Numbered from the stretch's first letter, positions 14,548 through 22,939 are shown. The stretch is DNA of 27,744 nucleotides from Clostridiales bacterium (GCA_012522875.1 JAAYJP010000138.1:1-27744), one strand, 5' to 3'. Translations and numbers: made by a program. Notes: generated from the sequence alone by a model not told the origin.

Positions 14548-16221
14548 TTGCGCCGCAGACAGCCAGCCGGGAGAGACCTTCATGATTGCAATGTCCGTCA
14601 TGCGGCGTATATGCCTGACAACGGCGATTTTTCAATGCCGGGCGCCCAGGCTCCGTGGGAACCGGCTCTTGTTGACTTTCAGGAACAAGCGGACGATGCC
14701 TGGCAGGCGGCGTTTGTTCCCCGGTCGCCGGATGATATCTTTTATGCCCCGCAAGAGGAAGTTGAAGAATACCCGGAGCGTATTCTTCTGCCTCATGAGG
14801 AGGTTCCGGTAAAGCGGCCGGTACGCTGGGGGATTATGGCAACTGCATCCCTCGCTGTGATTATCGGTATCGTTTATTGGCTGCTGTCCGCGTCCAGCGC
14901 GGAACAGGATTTTTCGAATAAGGCCGAGGCCCTTGGATCTGGAGTGTTTTTTGACCAAATCTATGTGGACGGCTACCCAGTTGGTGGAATGACCTTTGCC
15001 CAGGCGGAAAGTGCCCTGGCCCAACAGGCAGCCGCCGACGGCAATGCCCTTGCCATCACGCTGAATATTGATGAGGCCGCTTACCACATCACCCAACAGC
15101 AACTGCCGTTCCACCGTAACACCCGCGCGGTGCTGGAGGAAGCCTGGTCTATCGGCCGCCAGGGATTCTCATGGATGGTGGGTGAGGACATCACGCCCTT
15201 TGAGGTGCGCTGGCGCCATGTGGAACAGACGCGGGTTGACAAGGCGCATTTTGCCACCCAGGTTACCTATGAGGCGCAGGCCGCCAGGGCCTTATGCGAG
15301 AGCATCGTTAACCAAATCAACCGGGAGCCAATTAACGCGGTGGTCGCTTCCTTTGACTTCACCACCAAAGCCTTCGCCGTCACCCGGGATGTACCGGGCC
15401 GAAGGATAGAGTTGGCAGACTTGATGAGTGCGCTCACCCATGCCCTGGACAGCGGGGACTATCGGGCCATCATTACGCTGGAATCCACCCCTATCCTTCC
15501 CCGGGTGACCAGCGTGGATTTGCAGAACGGTTTTGCCATGCTGGCATCATTTTTTACCAAGACCACTTCGGACAATGACCGCAACAATAATATCGCCCTG
15601 GCCGCACAGGCTTTAAGCGGCAAAACCCTCATGCCGGGGGAGGCCCTTTCCTTCAATGAAGCAACGGGTAAGCGTACCATTGAAAGTGGCTACCGGGGAG
15701 CACCCGCCATTGCCGGCGGCATTTTAATTGACGATGTGGGTGGCGGGGTTTGCCAGGTATCCTCTACGCTCTTTAACGCCGCGGCCCTGGCGGGGATGAC
15801 CATTGTGCAGCGGGAACCCCATGCCTGGCCCAGCAGTTATGTGGACAAAGGCCTGGACGCAACGGTGAACTGGCCCAACCTGGATTTTGTGTTCCGTAAT
15901 GACAAGGACGCGCCGGTTTTCGTGATTGCTTATTATGCAGACCGAAAGGTGACCGTGGAAATCTACGGCATGCGCTCAGGACCGGGGGAGCGCATTGAGC
16001 TTGAGACGGAGGTGACGGGCAGCACCGTCCCCCCCAATGAGCCGCTCCTGCAACCCAACCCCAGCCTGCCGCCAGGCACCCGGCAGGAGCTGAAGAAGGC
16101 CCGTACCGGGTTTGTCGTGGACACTTACCGCATCTACTACAGGGACGGGGTAGCCTACCGGAGGGAAAAACTGTTTACTTCCCGTTATCCTATGGTGCAG
16201 CAGGTCATTGAATACAACTGA
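14548..16221 (+). CDS. membrane-anchored VanW family protein with peptidoglycan-binding-like domain
   Basis: The 557-residue protein has a 90-residue acidic cytoplasmic N-terminus, one transmembrane helix (about 94-114) and a large outer part. The outer part has a PG_binding_4/YoaR-like region (about 135-320) and a VanW domain (about 335-475) with GEALSFNEATG and GGGVCQVSSTLFNAAALAG. It ends with a beta-rich tail but no obvious G5 domain. VanW was first seen in vancomycin-resistance clusters and its biochemistry is unsettled, so resistance should not be inferred. The start is TTG at 14548, seven bases after AAGGAGG. It is the first gene of a five-gene + strand operon; TetR follows after 17 bases. 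Confidence 0.88.
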   Translation: MRRRQPAGRDLHDCNVRHAAYMPDNGDFSMPGAQAPWEPALVDFQEQADDAWQAAFVPRSPDDIFYAPQEEVEEYPERILLPHEEVPVKRPVRWGIMATASLAVIIGIVYWLLSASSAEQDFSNKAEALGSGVFFDQIYVDGYPVGGMTFAQAESALAQQAAADGNALAITLNIDEAAYHITQQQLPFHRNTRAVLEEAWSIGRQGFSWMVGEDITPFEVRWRHVEQTRVDKAHFATQVTYEAQAARALCESIVNQINREPINAVVASFDFTTKAFAVTRDVPGRRIELADLMSALTHALDSGDYRAIITLESTPILPRVTSVDLQNGFAMLASFFTKTTSDNDRNNNIALAAQALSGKTLMPGEALSFNEATGKRTIESGYRGAPAIAGGILIDDVGGGVCQVSSTLFNAAALAGMTIVQREPHAWPSSYVDKGLDATVNWPNLDFVFRNDKDAPVFVIAYYADRKVTVEIYGMRSGPGERIELETEVTGSTVPPNEPLLQPNPSLPPGTRQELKKARTGFVVDTYRIYYRDGVAYRREKLFTSRYPMVQQVIEYN

Positions 16222-16238
16222 ATAGGGGGGAGGCAGGC

Positions 16239-16910
16239 GTGCGAAAAGGGGATAAACGCAGGCAAGAGTTGGTGGATGCGGCGGCAGTCCTGTTTTTTAA
16301 GCAGGGCTACGAGAAAACCGCACTAAACGACATTCTGTCAAATGTTGGTTGCAGCAAGGGCAGCTTTTATCATCACTTTGAAAGCAAGATGGCCTTGCTG
16401 GAGGAACTTGCCCGGCAGCGCGCGGCGGATGGCTTTGAAGCCTTCGCTGCCGGTTCTGACACGCCGCCCCTTGAGAGCCTCAACCGCCTGTTTTACTTCG
16501 CCTGCCCCTTTAGGAATGGGGAGGAGGGCTTTCTCCTGAGCCTGATACAACTGATGCGTCTGCGCCAAAGCGCCAGTATTGAGCAAGCACTCATACAAGG
16601 TGTGGATGCCTTGTTTTACCACGCATTCCTACGCTCGGTGGCCCGTGTGGAGGACAGCCCTGCCACGGATGAAGCAGACCGCTCCCTGATCTGGCAGGGT
16701 TTCCTGTCCGCTTGCCTGTATATACTTCGCCAGGCGGCAGAACTGCCCCCTGAGGCAGGGAGAGCGCGGGCGGTCAGGCTGATGCGGGCGCTCAGGCTGC
16801 AGTTGGAAAATGCCCTCTTCCTGCCATATGGCAGTCTTGTTATTATGGAAGCTGAGGAGATGTCGCAGGTGCTCCTGAGCGCCCTTGAGCGGGTTGGCAC
16901 CCTTGCCTAA
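16239..16910 (+). CDS. TetR/AcrR family transcriptional regulator
   Basis: A 223-residue one-component repressor type. The N-terminal helix-turn-helix is typical: DAAAVLFFKQGYEKTALNDI (13-32), then GCSKGSFYHHFESK (37-50). The C-terminal ligand and dimer domain is diverged, so the effector cannot be guessed. GTG at 16239 follows a GGGGGGAGG stretch. It lies 17 bases after the VanW gene, in the same direction. The nearest plausible operator is the palindrome at 14471-14493, though that is inference. A further promoter for the next gene overlaps its 3' end. Confidence 0.93.
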   Translation: MRKGDKRRQELVDAAAVLFFKQGYEKTALNDILSNVGCSKGSFYHHFESKMALLEELARQRAADGFEAFAAGSDTPPLESLNRLFYFACPFRNGEEGFLLSLIQLMRLRQSASIEQALIQGVDALFYHAFLRSVARVEDSPATDEADRSLIWQGFLSACLYILRQAAELPPEAGRARAVRLMRALRLQLENALFLPYGSLVIMEAEEMSQVLLSALERVGTLA

Positions 16911-16931
16911 AAAGGAGCGTGTGTGTATAAT
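16903..16931 (+). promoter_or_regulatory. internal promoter before the CHAP gene
   Basis: TTGCCT (16903-16908), 17 bases, then a perfect TATAAT (16926-16931), about 29 bases before the ATG at 16960. It could let the three downstream genes be expressed without VanW and TetR. Confidence 0.5.
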
Positions 16932-16959
16932 CAACAAATCCGATCAAGGGAGGAGTGAC

Positions 16960-17868
16960 ATGCGGCGATTCCTCATCGCCTTGCTTTGCCTGCTGATACC
17001 CCTGGCGGTGAAAGGCAATTCCGGGGCCGATGCGTTTACTGACATAGCGCCAGCCTATCCCATGCCGGACAGCGTCCGTGCGCTGATTGCGGTGGCGGCG
17101 GGCGAAGTTGGCTACACGGAGGAGCGGGGCGGCGTAACCAAGTATGGTAGTTGGTATGGCAACCCTGCGGCCGAGTGGTGTGCTGAGTTTCTGTGCTGGT
17201 CTGTGGCACAGGCAGAGGAAGCCCTGGGTGTCACACTGCTAAACAAGGTGTTCCCTCTTTACGGAGCCACGAACATTGGCCGCGAATGGTTCCTTGCCCA
17301 GGGCCGCTACATCGCCCGAACTGGTTTTGTGACCGGCTGGGGAAGCCAGTGGTATTCCGGGGACTCAAAACAAATGGCGCGGGGAAGTTACATTCCCCAG
17401 CCAGGGGACTGGGTTTTCTTTTCCTATACACCTTCGGGCGATACCACCCATGTTGCCGTAGTTGAAAAAGTGATAGCTGCAGCAGACGGCACCCACTACG
17501 CCCAGGTTATTGAGGGCAACAACCCCGACAAGGTCCAGCGTGCCCGTTACCTTTTGGACGACTGGCGCATCCAGGGCTATGGCACGGTGCATGACCTGGC
17601 GGATATTGTGCTGCGCGGCGGAAAAGAAGGCAGCAAGGTGAGGGCACTTCAGGGCCGGCTGGCAGACATCGGCTTGATTGCCTACACGGACATTAGCGGC
17701 AAGTATGACCACCGTACCCAGGAGGCTGTGCGTGCGTTTCAAGCAGAGATGGGCTTTGCGCAAACTGGAATTGCCAATCAGCAAACCCAGCTTAAGCTGA
17801 ATGCCTATGCCCATCAGTGGGTGATGGAGCACACCGAGTTCTGGACTGTGGACGGCGCCGTCCATTAA
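16960..17868 (+). CDS. secreted CHAP-domain amidase/endopeptidase with C-terminal peptidoglycan-binding repeat
   Basis: A 302-residue predicted cell-wall hydrolase. A signal peptide (about 1-20) is followed by a CHAP/NlpC-P60-like domain (about 35-210). The likely catalytic Cys is Cys74 in AEWCAEFLCW and the His is His164 in DTTHVAVVEK, with a polar third residue near EGNN (185-188). A PG_binding_1 repeat covers about 218-282 (GSKVRALQGRLADIGL and so on). It should cut peptide bonds or the amide bond of peptidoglycan outside the cell. The ATG at 16960 has GGGAGGAG five bases upstream; the longer open frame from 16885 has no such site and would hide the signal peptide. The next gene starts 14 bases downstream. 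Confidence 0.88.
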   Translation: MRRFLIALLCLLIPLAVKGNSGADAFTDIAPAYPMPDSVRALIAVAAGEVGYTEERGGVTKYGSWYGNPAAEWCAEFLCWSVAQAEEALGVTLLNKVFPLYGATNIGREWFLAQGRYIARTGFVTGWGSQWYSGDSKQMARGSYIPQPGDWVFFSYTPSGDTTHVAVVEKVIAAADGTHYAQVIEGNNPDKVQRARYLLDDWRIQGYGTVHDLADIVLRGGKEGSKVRALQGRLADIGLIAYTDISGKYDHRTQEAVRAFQAEMGFAQTGIANQQTQLKLNAYAHQWVMEHTEFWTVDGAVH

Positions 17869-17882
17869 TGGAAAGAGGGTTT

Positions 17883-19355
17883 ATGCAGGATCAGCTGATC
17901 GTTCTGAACTTTGACAGGCAATACGCGGCGGCATTGGCCAGCCGGCTAAGGGCGGAAAAAATCTACTGCCGCATCCTTCCGGCCAGCACCCTGGCCCGGG
18001 ATATCCGCGCCATTGATCCCCAGGGTTTGGTACTGGCTGGCGGCGTGTCCGGGCAGTTTGCCGGCGAGGTTGATCCGGAGCTGATGCATCTGGGCATCCC
18101 GATCCTTGCCCTGGGGGATATTGCCCCGGCGGCGGCAACGCTGTTGGGCGCCGAAGCATGGGAGAAACGCACGGTAAACGGAGTGGGAACCGTCAGTTTC
18201 TTCCCCTCACCCATCACAGGAGAGATGGAAGAGACGGAGCGCCAGCTGGCATATGTCAACCCCCTGCATCTGCCGGATGGGATGGTGCCGCTGGCCCAGT
18301 GGGAGGATGCCATTATTGGTGTCCAGCATGCGGAAAAGAGAATATACACCCTTCAGCTTCAGCTTGAAGCCAATGACATGGATATGATGGAGCTGTTACT
18401 TCGTTTTGCCACCCAGGTGTGCGGCTGTACGCCCTGGTGGGGCGAGGAAGCCTTTATCGCACAGACCAAGGCTGCCATTGCCCAAAGGGTTGGCAAAGGC
18501 AAAGCGGTGTGCATCATGTCCGGGGGGCTCAGCAGCGGCGTCAATGCTGTCCTGGCCCACAGGGTCTTGGGGGAGCGGCTTCAGTGCCTGTATGTGGACA
18601 CCGGTCTGCTTCGTGCGCACGAGACGGATCGCTTTGTGGAATACTACCGGGACCGCCTGGGTTTAAACCTAAAGGTGATCCATGCTGAAAGCCATTTTCT
18701 GGAAGCGCTCCAGGGGCTGGAACAGCCGGAGGACAAGCAGGCGGTTATTCTCCGCATGCTTCAGGAAACGCTTGAGCAGTCCATGCAGGCAATGGATTAT
18801 GATCTCCTGCTCCTGCCTGTAAGTGCAAGCCAGCTGATGGATGGGGAGAATGCTCTCACGCCCATGGGCCGCATCAGCCAGCCAAGGGCTGTGATGATGC
18901 CTCTGTCGGAATTGTATAAGGAAGAAATCCGCTTTGTGGGGGAGGCGTTGGGGATGCCCCCTGAGGTCATACAGATGCAACCCTTTCCCTGGACAGGGCT
19001 GGCGCTTAGGATCTCTGGTGAATGTACGCCGGAGAAAGTAGAATTACTGCGCCAGATAGACGCCATCTTCAGCGATGAAATCCGCTCAGCAGGGCTTCAT
19101 AAGAAGCTCTGGAAGTATTTTGCCGTGCTCCACCACATGCCTGATCACCCGGAGCAAAGCGCGGATCTCATTCTGCTGCGCGCGGTTACTGCCAGCCACC
19201 AAGGGGGCAATATAAATGCCCTGGCGGCCAGGCTTCCCTATGATCTTTTGGAACGGTTTACGGCTCGCGTGCGCGGGGCCAGCCCTCAGGTGCGCAAAGT
19301 GTTTTACGACCTGACCCCGGGCAGCAGCGGCCACCAGGATTTTGAGTGGCAATAA
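17883..19355 (+). CDS. degenerate GMP synthase (GuaA) homologue, probable pseudoenzyme
   Basis: The 490-residue protein aligns by eye with GMP synthase over its whole length: glutaminase half (about 1-180), ATP-pyrophosphatase half (about 200-370) and C-terminal dimerisation domain (ending ARLPYDLLERFTARV, VRKVFYDLTP). Key residues are changed. The glutaminase nucleophile Cys (GICYG in the family) is Gly78 in LALGDI. The His of the HPE motif is Gln160, with Glu162 kept. The PP-loop SGGVDSSV reads SGGLSSGV (213-220), losing the Asp. The KSHHNV segment and the FPGPGL motif (here FPWTGL, 368-373) are also altered. Glutamine-driven XMP amination is therefore unlikely, but the frame is intact with AGAGG before the ATG at 17883. 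It sits mid-operon between a cell-wall hydrolase and an acetyltransferase. It could bind a nucleotide or act as a regulator; function unknown. Confidence 0.85.
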   Translation: MQDQLIVLNFDRQYAAALASRLRAEKIYCRILPASTLARDIRAIDPQGLVLAGGVSGQFAGEVDPELMHLGIPILALGDIAPAAATLLGAEAWEKRTVNGVGTVSFFPSPITGEMEETERQLAYVNPLHLPDGMVPLAQWEDAIIGVQHAEKRIYTLQLQLEANDMDMMELLLRFATQVCGCTPWWGEEAFIAQTKAAIAQRVGKGKAVCIMSGGLSSGVNAVLAHRVLGERLQCLYVDTGLLRAHETDRFVEYYRDRLGLNLKVIHAESHFLEALQGLEQPEDKQAVILRMLQETLEQSMQAMDYDLLLLPVSASQLMDGENALTPMGRISQPRAVMMPLSELYKEEIRFVGEALGMPPEVIQMQPFPWTGLALRISGECTPEKVELLRQIDAIFSDEIRSAGLHKKLWKYFAVLHHMPDHPEQSADLILLRAVTASHQGGNINALAARLPYDLLERFTARVRGASPQVRKVFYDLTPGSSGHQDFEWQ

Positions 19356-19370
19356 CGCTAAGGAGCACAC

Positions 19371-20177
19371 ATGCGACTATCTCACCCAAGCGCCCCTTTT
19401 TCCGGCGTTCCCGCTGAGGATGTTTTTTTCGCCGCTAACGACCAATATGTGCAGATGGGCGTGGGTTTTGTGGTACTGAGTTATCAGGAGGAGGCCATCC
19501 CCGAGCGGCCGCTTCAGTTATATCTGGATATCAAGTCTCAGCCCTCGGCCAGAAATCTCCTGCTGGGAGCACTCTTAGGGCGCAGTGAACAGATGCGCGC
19601 CGCTTTCCCTGGTGTGAAAGGACGCATTTACACTGAACTTTCCCCCACCCAGTTTGATGTGCTCAACTTTTATACCCAGAATGGGTTTTCAACCGAGGAC
19701 GCCCGGGAAGAGTATTTGATACAGCTGCCTTCAGGGCCTTCCCAGCCGCCTATGGGCTGCGAGTTCGCTTCAGTGCCACTGGAAACAGTGCAGGACCAGT
19801 ATGCTTTCCTGCAGCGCCTCAACAAATACCGCCTGTCGCCCATCATGCACGATTATCTCACTTTGCAGATGCAGCAGCCCTATTTCCTTGCCCTGGGTTA
19901 TTACCGCGCCGGGCATCCCATTGCCGAGGTGATGATAACCGGCGCCAGCGCTGATACCGCAGCTTTGGTGATGGTATATGTCCAGCGGGACATGCGCAGG
20001 CGAGGCGTGGCACGGGCGCTGTTGGCAGCGGGCTCAGACCTGCTGCACCAGCGCGGGGTCACCCAGGCGCTTACCCATGTGCGGACAGGCAGCGCTGCCC
20101 AAATGGGACTTGTGCGTATGATGAGCGGTTCCCGCCGCAAAATTATCACCGTGCTCCCCGGCCTGCTGTTTGGCTGA
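19371..20177 (+). CDS. GNAT-family acetyltransferase, two tandem GNAT-like halves
   Basis: The 268-residue protein has an active-looking C-terminal GNAT domain (about 130-268) with acetyl-CoA motif A at VQRDMRRRGVARALLAAG (204-221). The N-terminal half (about 15-120) looks like a second GNAT fold, ending NFYTQNGF (99-106), but lacks an intact R/Q-x-x-G-x-G/A motif. The acceptor is unknown and could be a small molecule, protein or wall component. The ATG at 19371 follows AAGGAG by seven bases and comes 15 bases after the GMP-synthase homologue. It is the last gene before the terminator at 20196, so it probably shares function with that operon. Confidence 0.85.
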   Translation: MRLSHPSAPFSGVPAEDVFFAANDQYVQMGVGFVVLSYQEEAIPERPLQLYLDIKSQPSARNLLLGALLGRSEQMRAAFPGVKGRIYTELSPTQFDVLNFYTQNGFSTEDAREEYLIQLPSGPSQPPMGCEFASVPLETVQDQYAFLQRLNKYRLSPIMHDYLTLQMQQPYFLALGYYRAGHPIAEVMITGASADTAALVMVYVQRDMRRRGVARALLAAGSDLLHQRGVTQALTHVRTGSAAQMGLVRMMSGSRRKIITVLPGLLFG

Positions 20178-20195
20178 GATGAAATGAATGGAAAC

Positions 20196-20222
20196 AGGCG
20201 CTCTGCGGGGCGCTTTTATTTT
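20196..20222 (+). terminator. terminator of the VanW-to-GNAT operon
   Basis: Stem AGGCGCTC/GGGCGCTT (20196-20203 with 20208-20215, two G-T wobbles, TGCG loop) followed by TTATTTT. It lies 18 bases past the GNAT stop. Confidence 0.8.
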
Positions 20223-20224
20223 CA

Positions 20225-21279
20225 TTCGCCATCGGTTTCAAACCGATCCGATGGCGCGGTGGATGCCATGACAGAAATGGGAGCACATCCTCCGGAGCAA
20301 TTGGCTGCTCAGGATGCCGCACCGGCTGGTCCTCACCAATCTTCTCCGTTTAGACGGCATGCGAAAGTTTGGATGAAGCACTCCAGACGGCCGGGGATAG
20401 AGTGCTGGTTGTTTTTTTTGTTCACCGGATATTGGCCATGCGAATGGGCGGACTTCGCGATGCCCTTTCAGGGGATGCCCGGTCAGCCCATTGTTTGCGG
20501 CCATGGATGGCCGCAATGGAGCAAGTTGTGATAATGCAAGCAACTCCCGTCGATGCACGAATGCCGGCCGCGTCAGGCAGTACATATCAAATCTGTTGGT
20601 GCGGAAGGCGCACAAGGGCTGATACCAGGCGTTTAACGGGATATTTATCATGATGAAACGTTTGGTCCCGCAGCTGACCAGGATGCCGTACCGGACAACA
20701 CCTGCACGACTTTATGGGCGATGGCTTGGAAAGCGGGGTTTCGCAAAACTTTTGTCTGCAGGATGGACTGCAACCCCAAACATTTGAAGGGTTGGGCTCG
20801 AACACCGGAGCGTCATTGCCTTCTGGAAGCAGGTGAAAGGGAGTTTTGGCCATTCATTGGCGAAATCCACTGCCGCGGCGTATCTGGTGACTGCCATTGC
20901 CCTGGATGAGCAGGGATCTCCCTGCCAGCCACTGGCGTATGAAAAACCATTATCGCAAAAAGGCACTGACCCCATACAGGCTCCCATTTTCAGCAGAATT
21001 TCAGCTTCCCGCCACCCATATACCCATGGTTATGTGTGCTGCGGGGTGGACAGCGATCTGGAAGATGAGTACTGGAAAGCGCCTTGGGGCGTGAAAAAAG
21101 ATAGCCACCTGTCACCCCTGTCAAAAGGGAGAACATTTTCTCAGACGCTGCGTGAGGTTTGACCGGCTTACAGGCGGACAAATTTTGCGAACGATTTCGG
21201 GCGCAAATGAAGCATAAAGCCTGGACTCTATGAAAAGCTGCCGGGAGAAGACCCTGTATCTGTTTTGCCACTCGAAACA
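20225..21279. other. about 1 kb with no supportable gene; several inverted repeats
   Basis: No frame on either strand combines a ribosome binding site, sensible length and recognisable protein. The longest (20238-20651 on -, 20833-21162 on +) look like chance frames. The left third is rich in inverted repeats: CGCCATCGG (20227-20235) with CCGATGGCG (20248-20256), overlapping ATCGGTTT/AAACCGAT (20231-20247); AGCACTC/GAGTGCT (20377-20406) before a T8 tract; AATGGGC/GCCCATT (20443-20492); and TTGCGGCCAT/ATGGCCGCAA (20495-20516). The right two thirds show nothing I recognise. It may be a decayed gene, a structured RNA locus or plain spacer. Confidence 0.5.
20377..20419 (+). terminator. possible second terminator in the gene-free stretch
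   Basis: AGCACTC (20377-20383) pairs with GAGTGCT (20400-20406); after GGTTG comes a run of eight T (20412-20419). The gap between stem and T tract weakens the call. If real, it implies a short transcript across 20225-20420 or backup termination of the operon. Confidence 0.35.
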
Positions 21280-21326
21280 GAAAAAAGCAACTGCCTGGTA
21301 AAAGCGAACAATGGCAGGGCAAGTTG
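21280..21326 (-). terminator. terminator of the MFS transporter gene
   Basis: On the - strand CAACT-T-GCC (21318-21326) pairs with GGCAGTTG (21288-21295) with one bulged T and a 22-base loop. It is followed by C and a T run (21280-21286). It begins five bases after the transporter stop. Confidence 0.6.
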
Positions 21327-21330
21327 ATCT

Positions 21331-22908
21331 TCACTCCTGGTTGGGACGAGCCAGCGCCCGCTCCGCTTCCAGCGCGTTAAGAGGCTCTTTTGCAATCAGC
21401 AGGAAGATGAAACCCAACAGGAAGAGACTCAAAAGACCTAAGGCGCCAAAAGAAGAGCGTCCGGTAAGATTGCTGATCACGGCATAGAGGAGAGGACCGA
21501 TGACGGCGGCAAATTTCCCAAAGATGTCAAAGAAGCCAAAATACTCGTTGGAGCGTTTCTTTGGTACCAATTTGCCAAAATAGCTGCGGCTCACCGCTTG
21601 GATGCCCCCCTGCATGGTGCCCACCAGGATGGCCATGAACCAAAAGAGCATCGTAGAAAAACGGATTGCCTCCTGATAACTGCTGATCACGTCCTTTTCA
21701 TCGTCCATGAAGACAGTGAGGCCTGAGACCAGTGCGGCCTCCGCCCTGGAGGAGGCGGGATCTTCAAGGCCCAGACGTATTTCCAACAGGGCCTTCTTGT
21801 CATTGGCCATGATGGCCCGGCTGGCTGCCTGGAAATACTGGTCGATGGCCCCTTCTTTTTCCTCCTCCCCGTCCTGAGCCAGAGCGTCCAGTTCCCGCAT
21901 GACGGCAACGCGCTTGGCATCAAGGGCATCCTGATAACGGAACTGGTGCGGTTCCAGGGTAAAACCCATGACAAAGCCCACAAAACATATGAACATGTAC
22001 ACGGTGATCGCCACCAGCAACGCTTTGCGCGTGCTGATTTTTTTGGTCATACGGGCGAAAAGGATGGAGGAGGGCATTGCCACAATCTGTGTGACCAGCA
22101 AGGCCAGGATCATGCCCGTGGCGCCCAGTCCCAGGGCTGTTCCGTAGGCAGTCGAAATGCTGATCACTGTGCCTACGCCGTCGATGTAGAAGAAGTAGGC
22201 GATGATAAAAAGCAGCAGGCCTTTCTGGCGGGCGATGTCCAGGGCGGTTTCCAGGATGTTGCCGAAAATGCCCTTTATGGAAATGCGTGCTGGTTTGTCG
22301 ATATAATGGGCCTGCTCCACATTCTTCAGAAATGGAATAGAGAACACCAGCCACCATACAGGAACGATGAGGATGGAAAATTTCTGGGCAATGGGGTTGG
22401 AATATCCCAGGGCCAATAGGCCCGCGATGGAGATAACAAAGGGGATGGTACTGCCGCCGATATAGCCCATGGCGTAGCCCCAGGAGGAAACTGTGTCCAT
22501 GCGCTCATTGGTGGTGACATCCGTCAGGAAACTGTCGTAAAAAAGGTTGGATCCGGAGAAGCCGATCCGCGATATGACATAGCCCACCAGCATCATCCGC
22601 CAATCATTGGTGAAAGCCATGCTGGCGGTAAAAACCACACCCAGGAGCATAAAGGAGGTAAAGAGCTTCTTCTTCATGCCCTTATAGTCGGCAACGGAAC
22701 CCAGAACAGGGGCAAGGAGCGCCACGATCAGCGTAGCAATGCTGGTGCCATAACCCCACCAGACATCCCCCTGATCGCCTGCGAAAGCCACAAAGATTGT
22801 GGGGAAAATGGCTGCCATTATGTTTGTAGCGTAGACGGAGTTTGCCCAGTCATACAAAATCCAGCTGCGCTCTTTCCTCGTGAAGCGGGTCCTCTCGGCG
22901 CTTGCCAT
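21331..22908 (-). CDS. MFS transporter, UMF1/Atg22-like family, with soluble insertion
   Basis: A 525-residue inner-membrane protein with about 12 hydrophobic helices. The start RSWILYDWANSVYATNI (14-30) is the hallmark of Atg22-like (UMF1) MFS proteins, and SRSYFGKLVPKKRSNEYFGFFDIFGK (440-465) is the matching second-half signature. Relatives are usually about 400-440 residues. The extra length is a charged soluble segment at about 318-415, between helices in the second half. Substrate is unknown; fungal Atg22 exports amino acids from the vacuole, which says little here. The ATG at 22908 has GGAGGG nine bases upstream. The gene is divergent from dnaA, with the origin-like region between, and has its own promoter and terminator. 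Confidence 0.9.
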   Translation of the reverse strand: MASAERTRFTRKERSWILYDWANSVYATNIMAAIFPTIFVAFAGDQGDVWWGYGTSIATLIVALLAPVLGSVADYKGMKKKLFTSFMLLGVVFTASMAFTNDWRMMLVGYVISRIGFSGSNLFYDSFLTDVTTNERMDTVSSWGYAMGYIGGSTIPFVISIAGLLALGYSNPIAQKFSILIVPVWWLVFSIPFLKNVEQAHYIDKPARISIKGIFGNILETALDIARQKGLLLFIIAYFFYIDGVGTVISISTAYGTALGLGATGMILALLVTQIVAMPSSILFARMTKKISTRKALLVAITVYMFICFVGFVMGFTLEPHQFRYQDALDAKRVAVMRELDALAQDGEEEKEGAIDQYFQAASRAIMANDKKALLEIRLGLEDPASSRAEAALVSGLTVFMDDEKDVISSYQEAIRFSTMLFWFMAILVGTMQGGIQAVSRSYFGKLVPKKRSNEYFGFFDIFGKFAAVIGPLLYAVISNLTGRSSFGALGLLSLFLLGFIFLLIAKEPLNALEAERALARPNQE

Positions 22909-22939
22909 GTGTATGCCCTCCTATGCCTTGTATACCGCC

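Noticed and set aside
14548..16221. Vancomycin resistance
   Set aside because: A VanW domain alone does not indicate resistance; no vanHAX-type genes are present in the window.
17883..19355. Calling this gene an ordinary guaA
   Set aside because: The glutaminase Cys and His and the PP-loop Asp are replaced, so a plain GMP synthase label would mislead.
20238..20651. 137-residue frame on - in the gene-free stretch
   Set aside because: No ribosome binding site, no family similarity, Arg/His/Cys-rich composition typical of chance frames, and it spans several perfect inverted repeats.
20833..21162. 109-residue frame on + in the gene-free stretch
   Set aside because: No recognisable domain. AAGG-like bases nearby are weakly placed and composition is unlike neighbouring genes. 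Comparison with relatives would decide.
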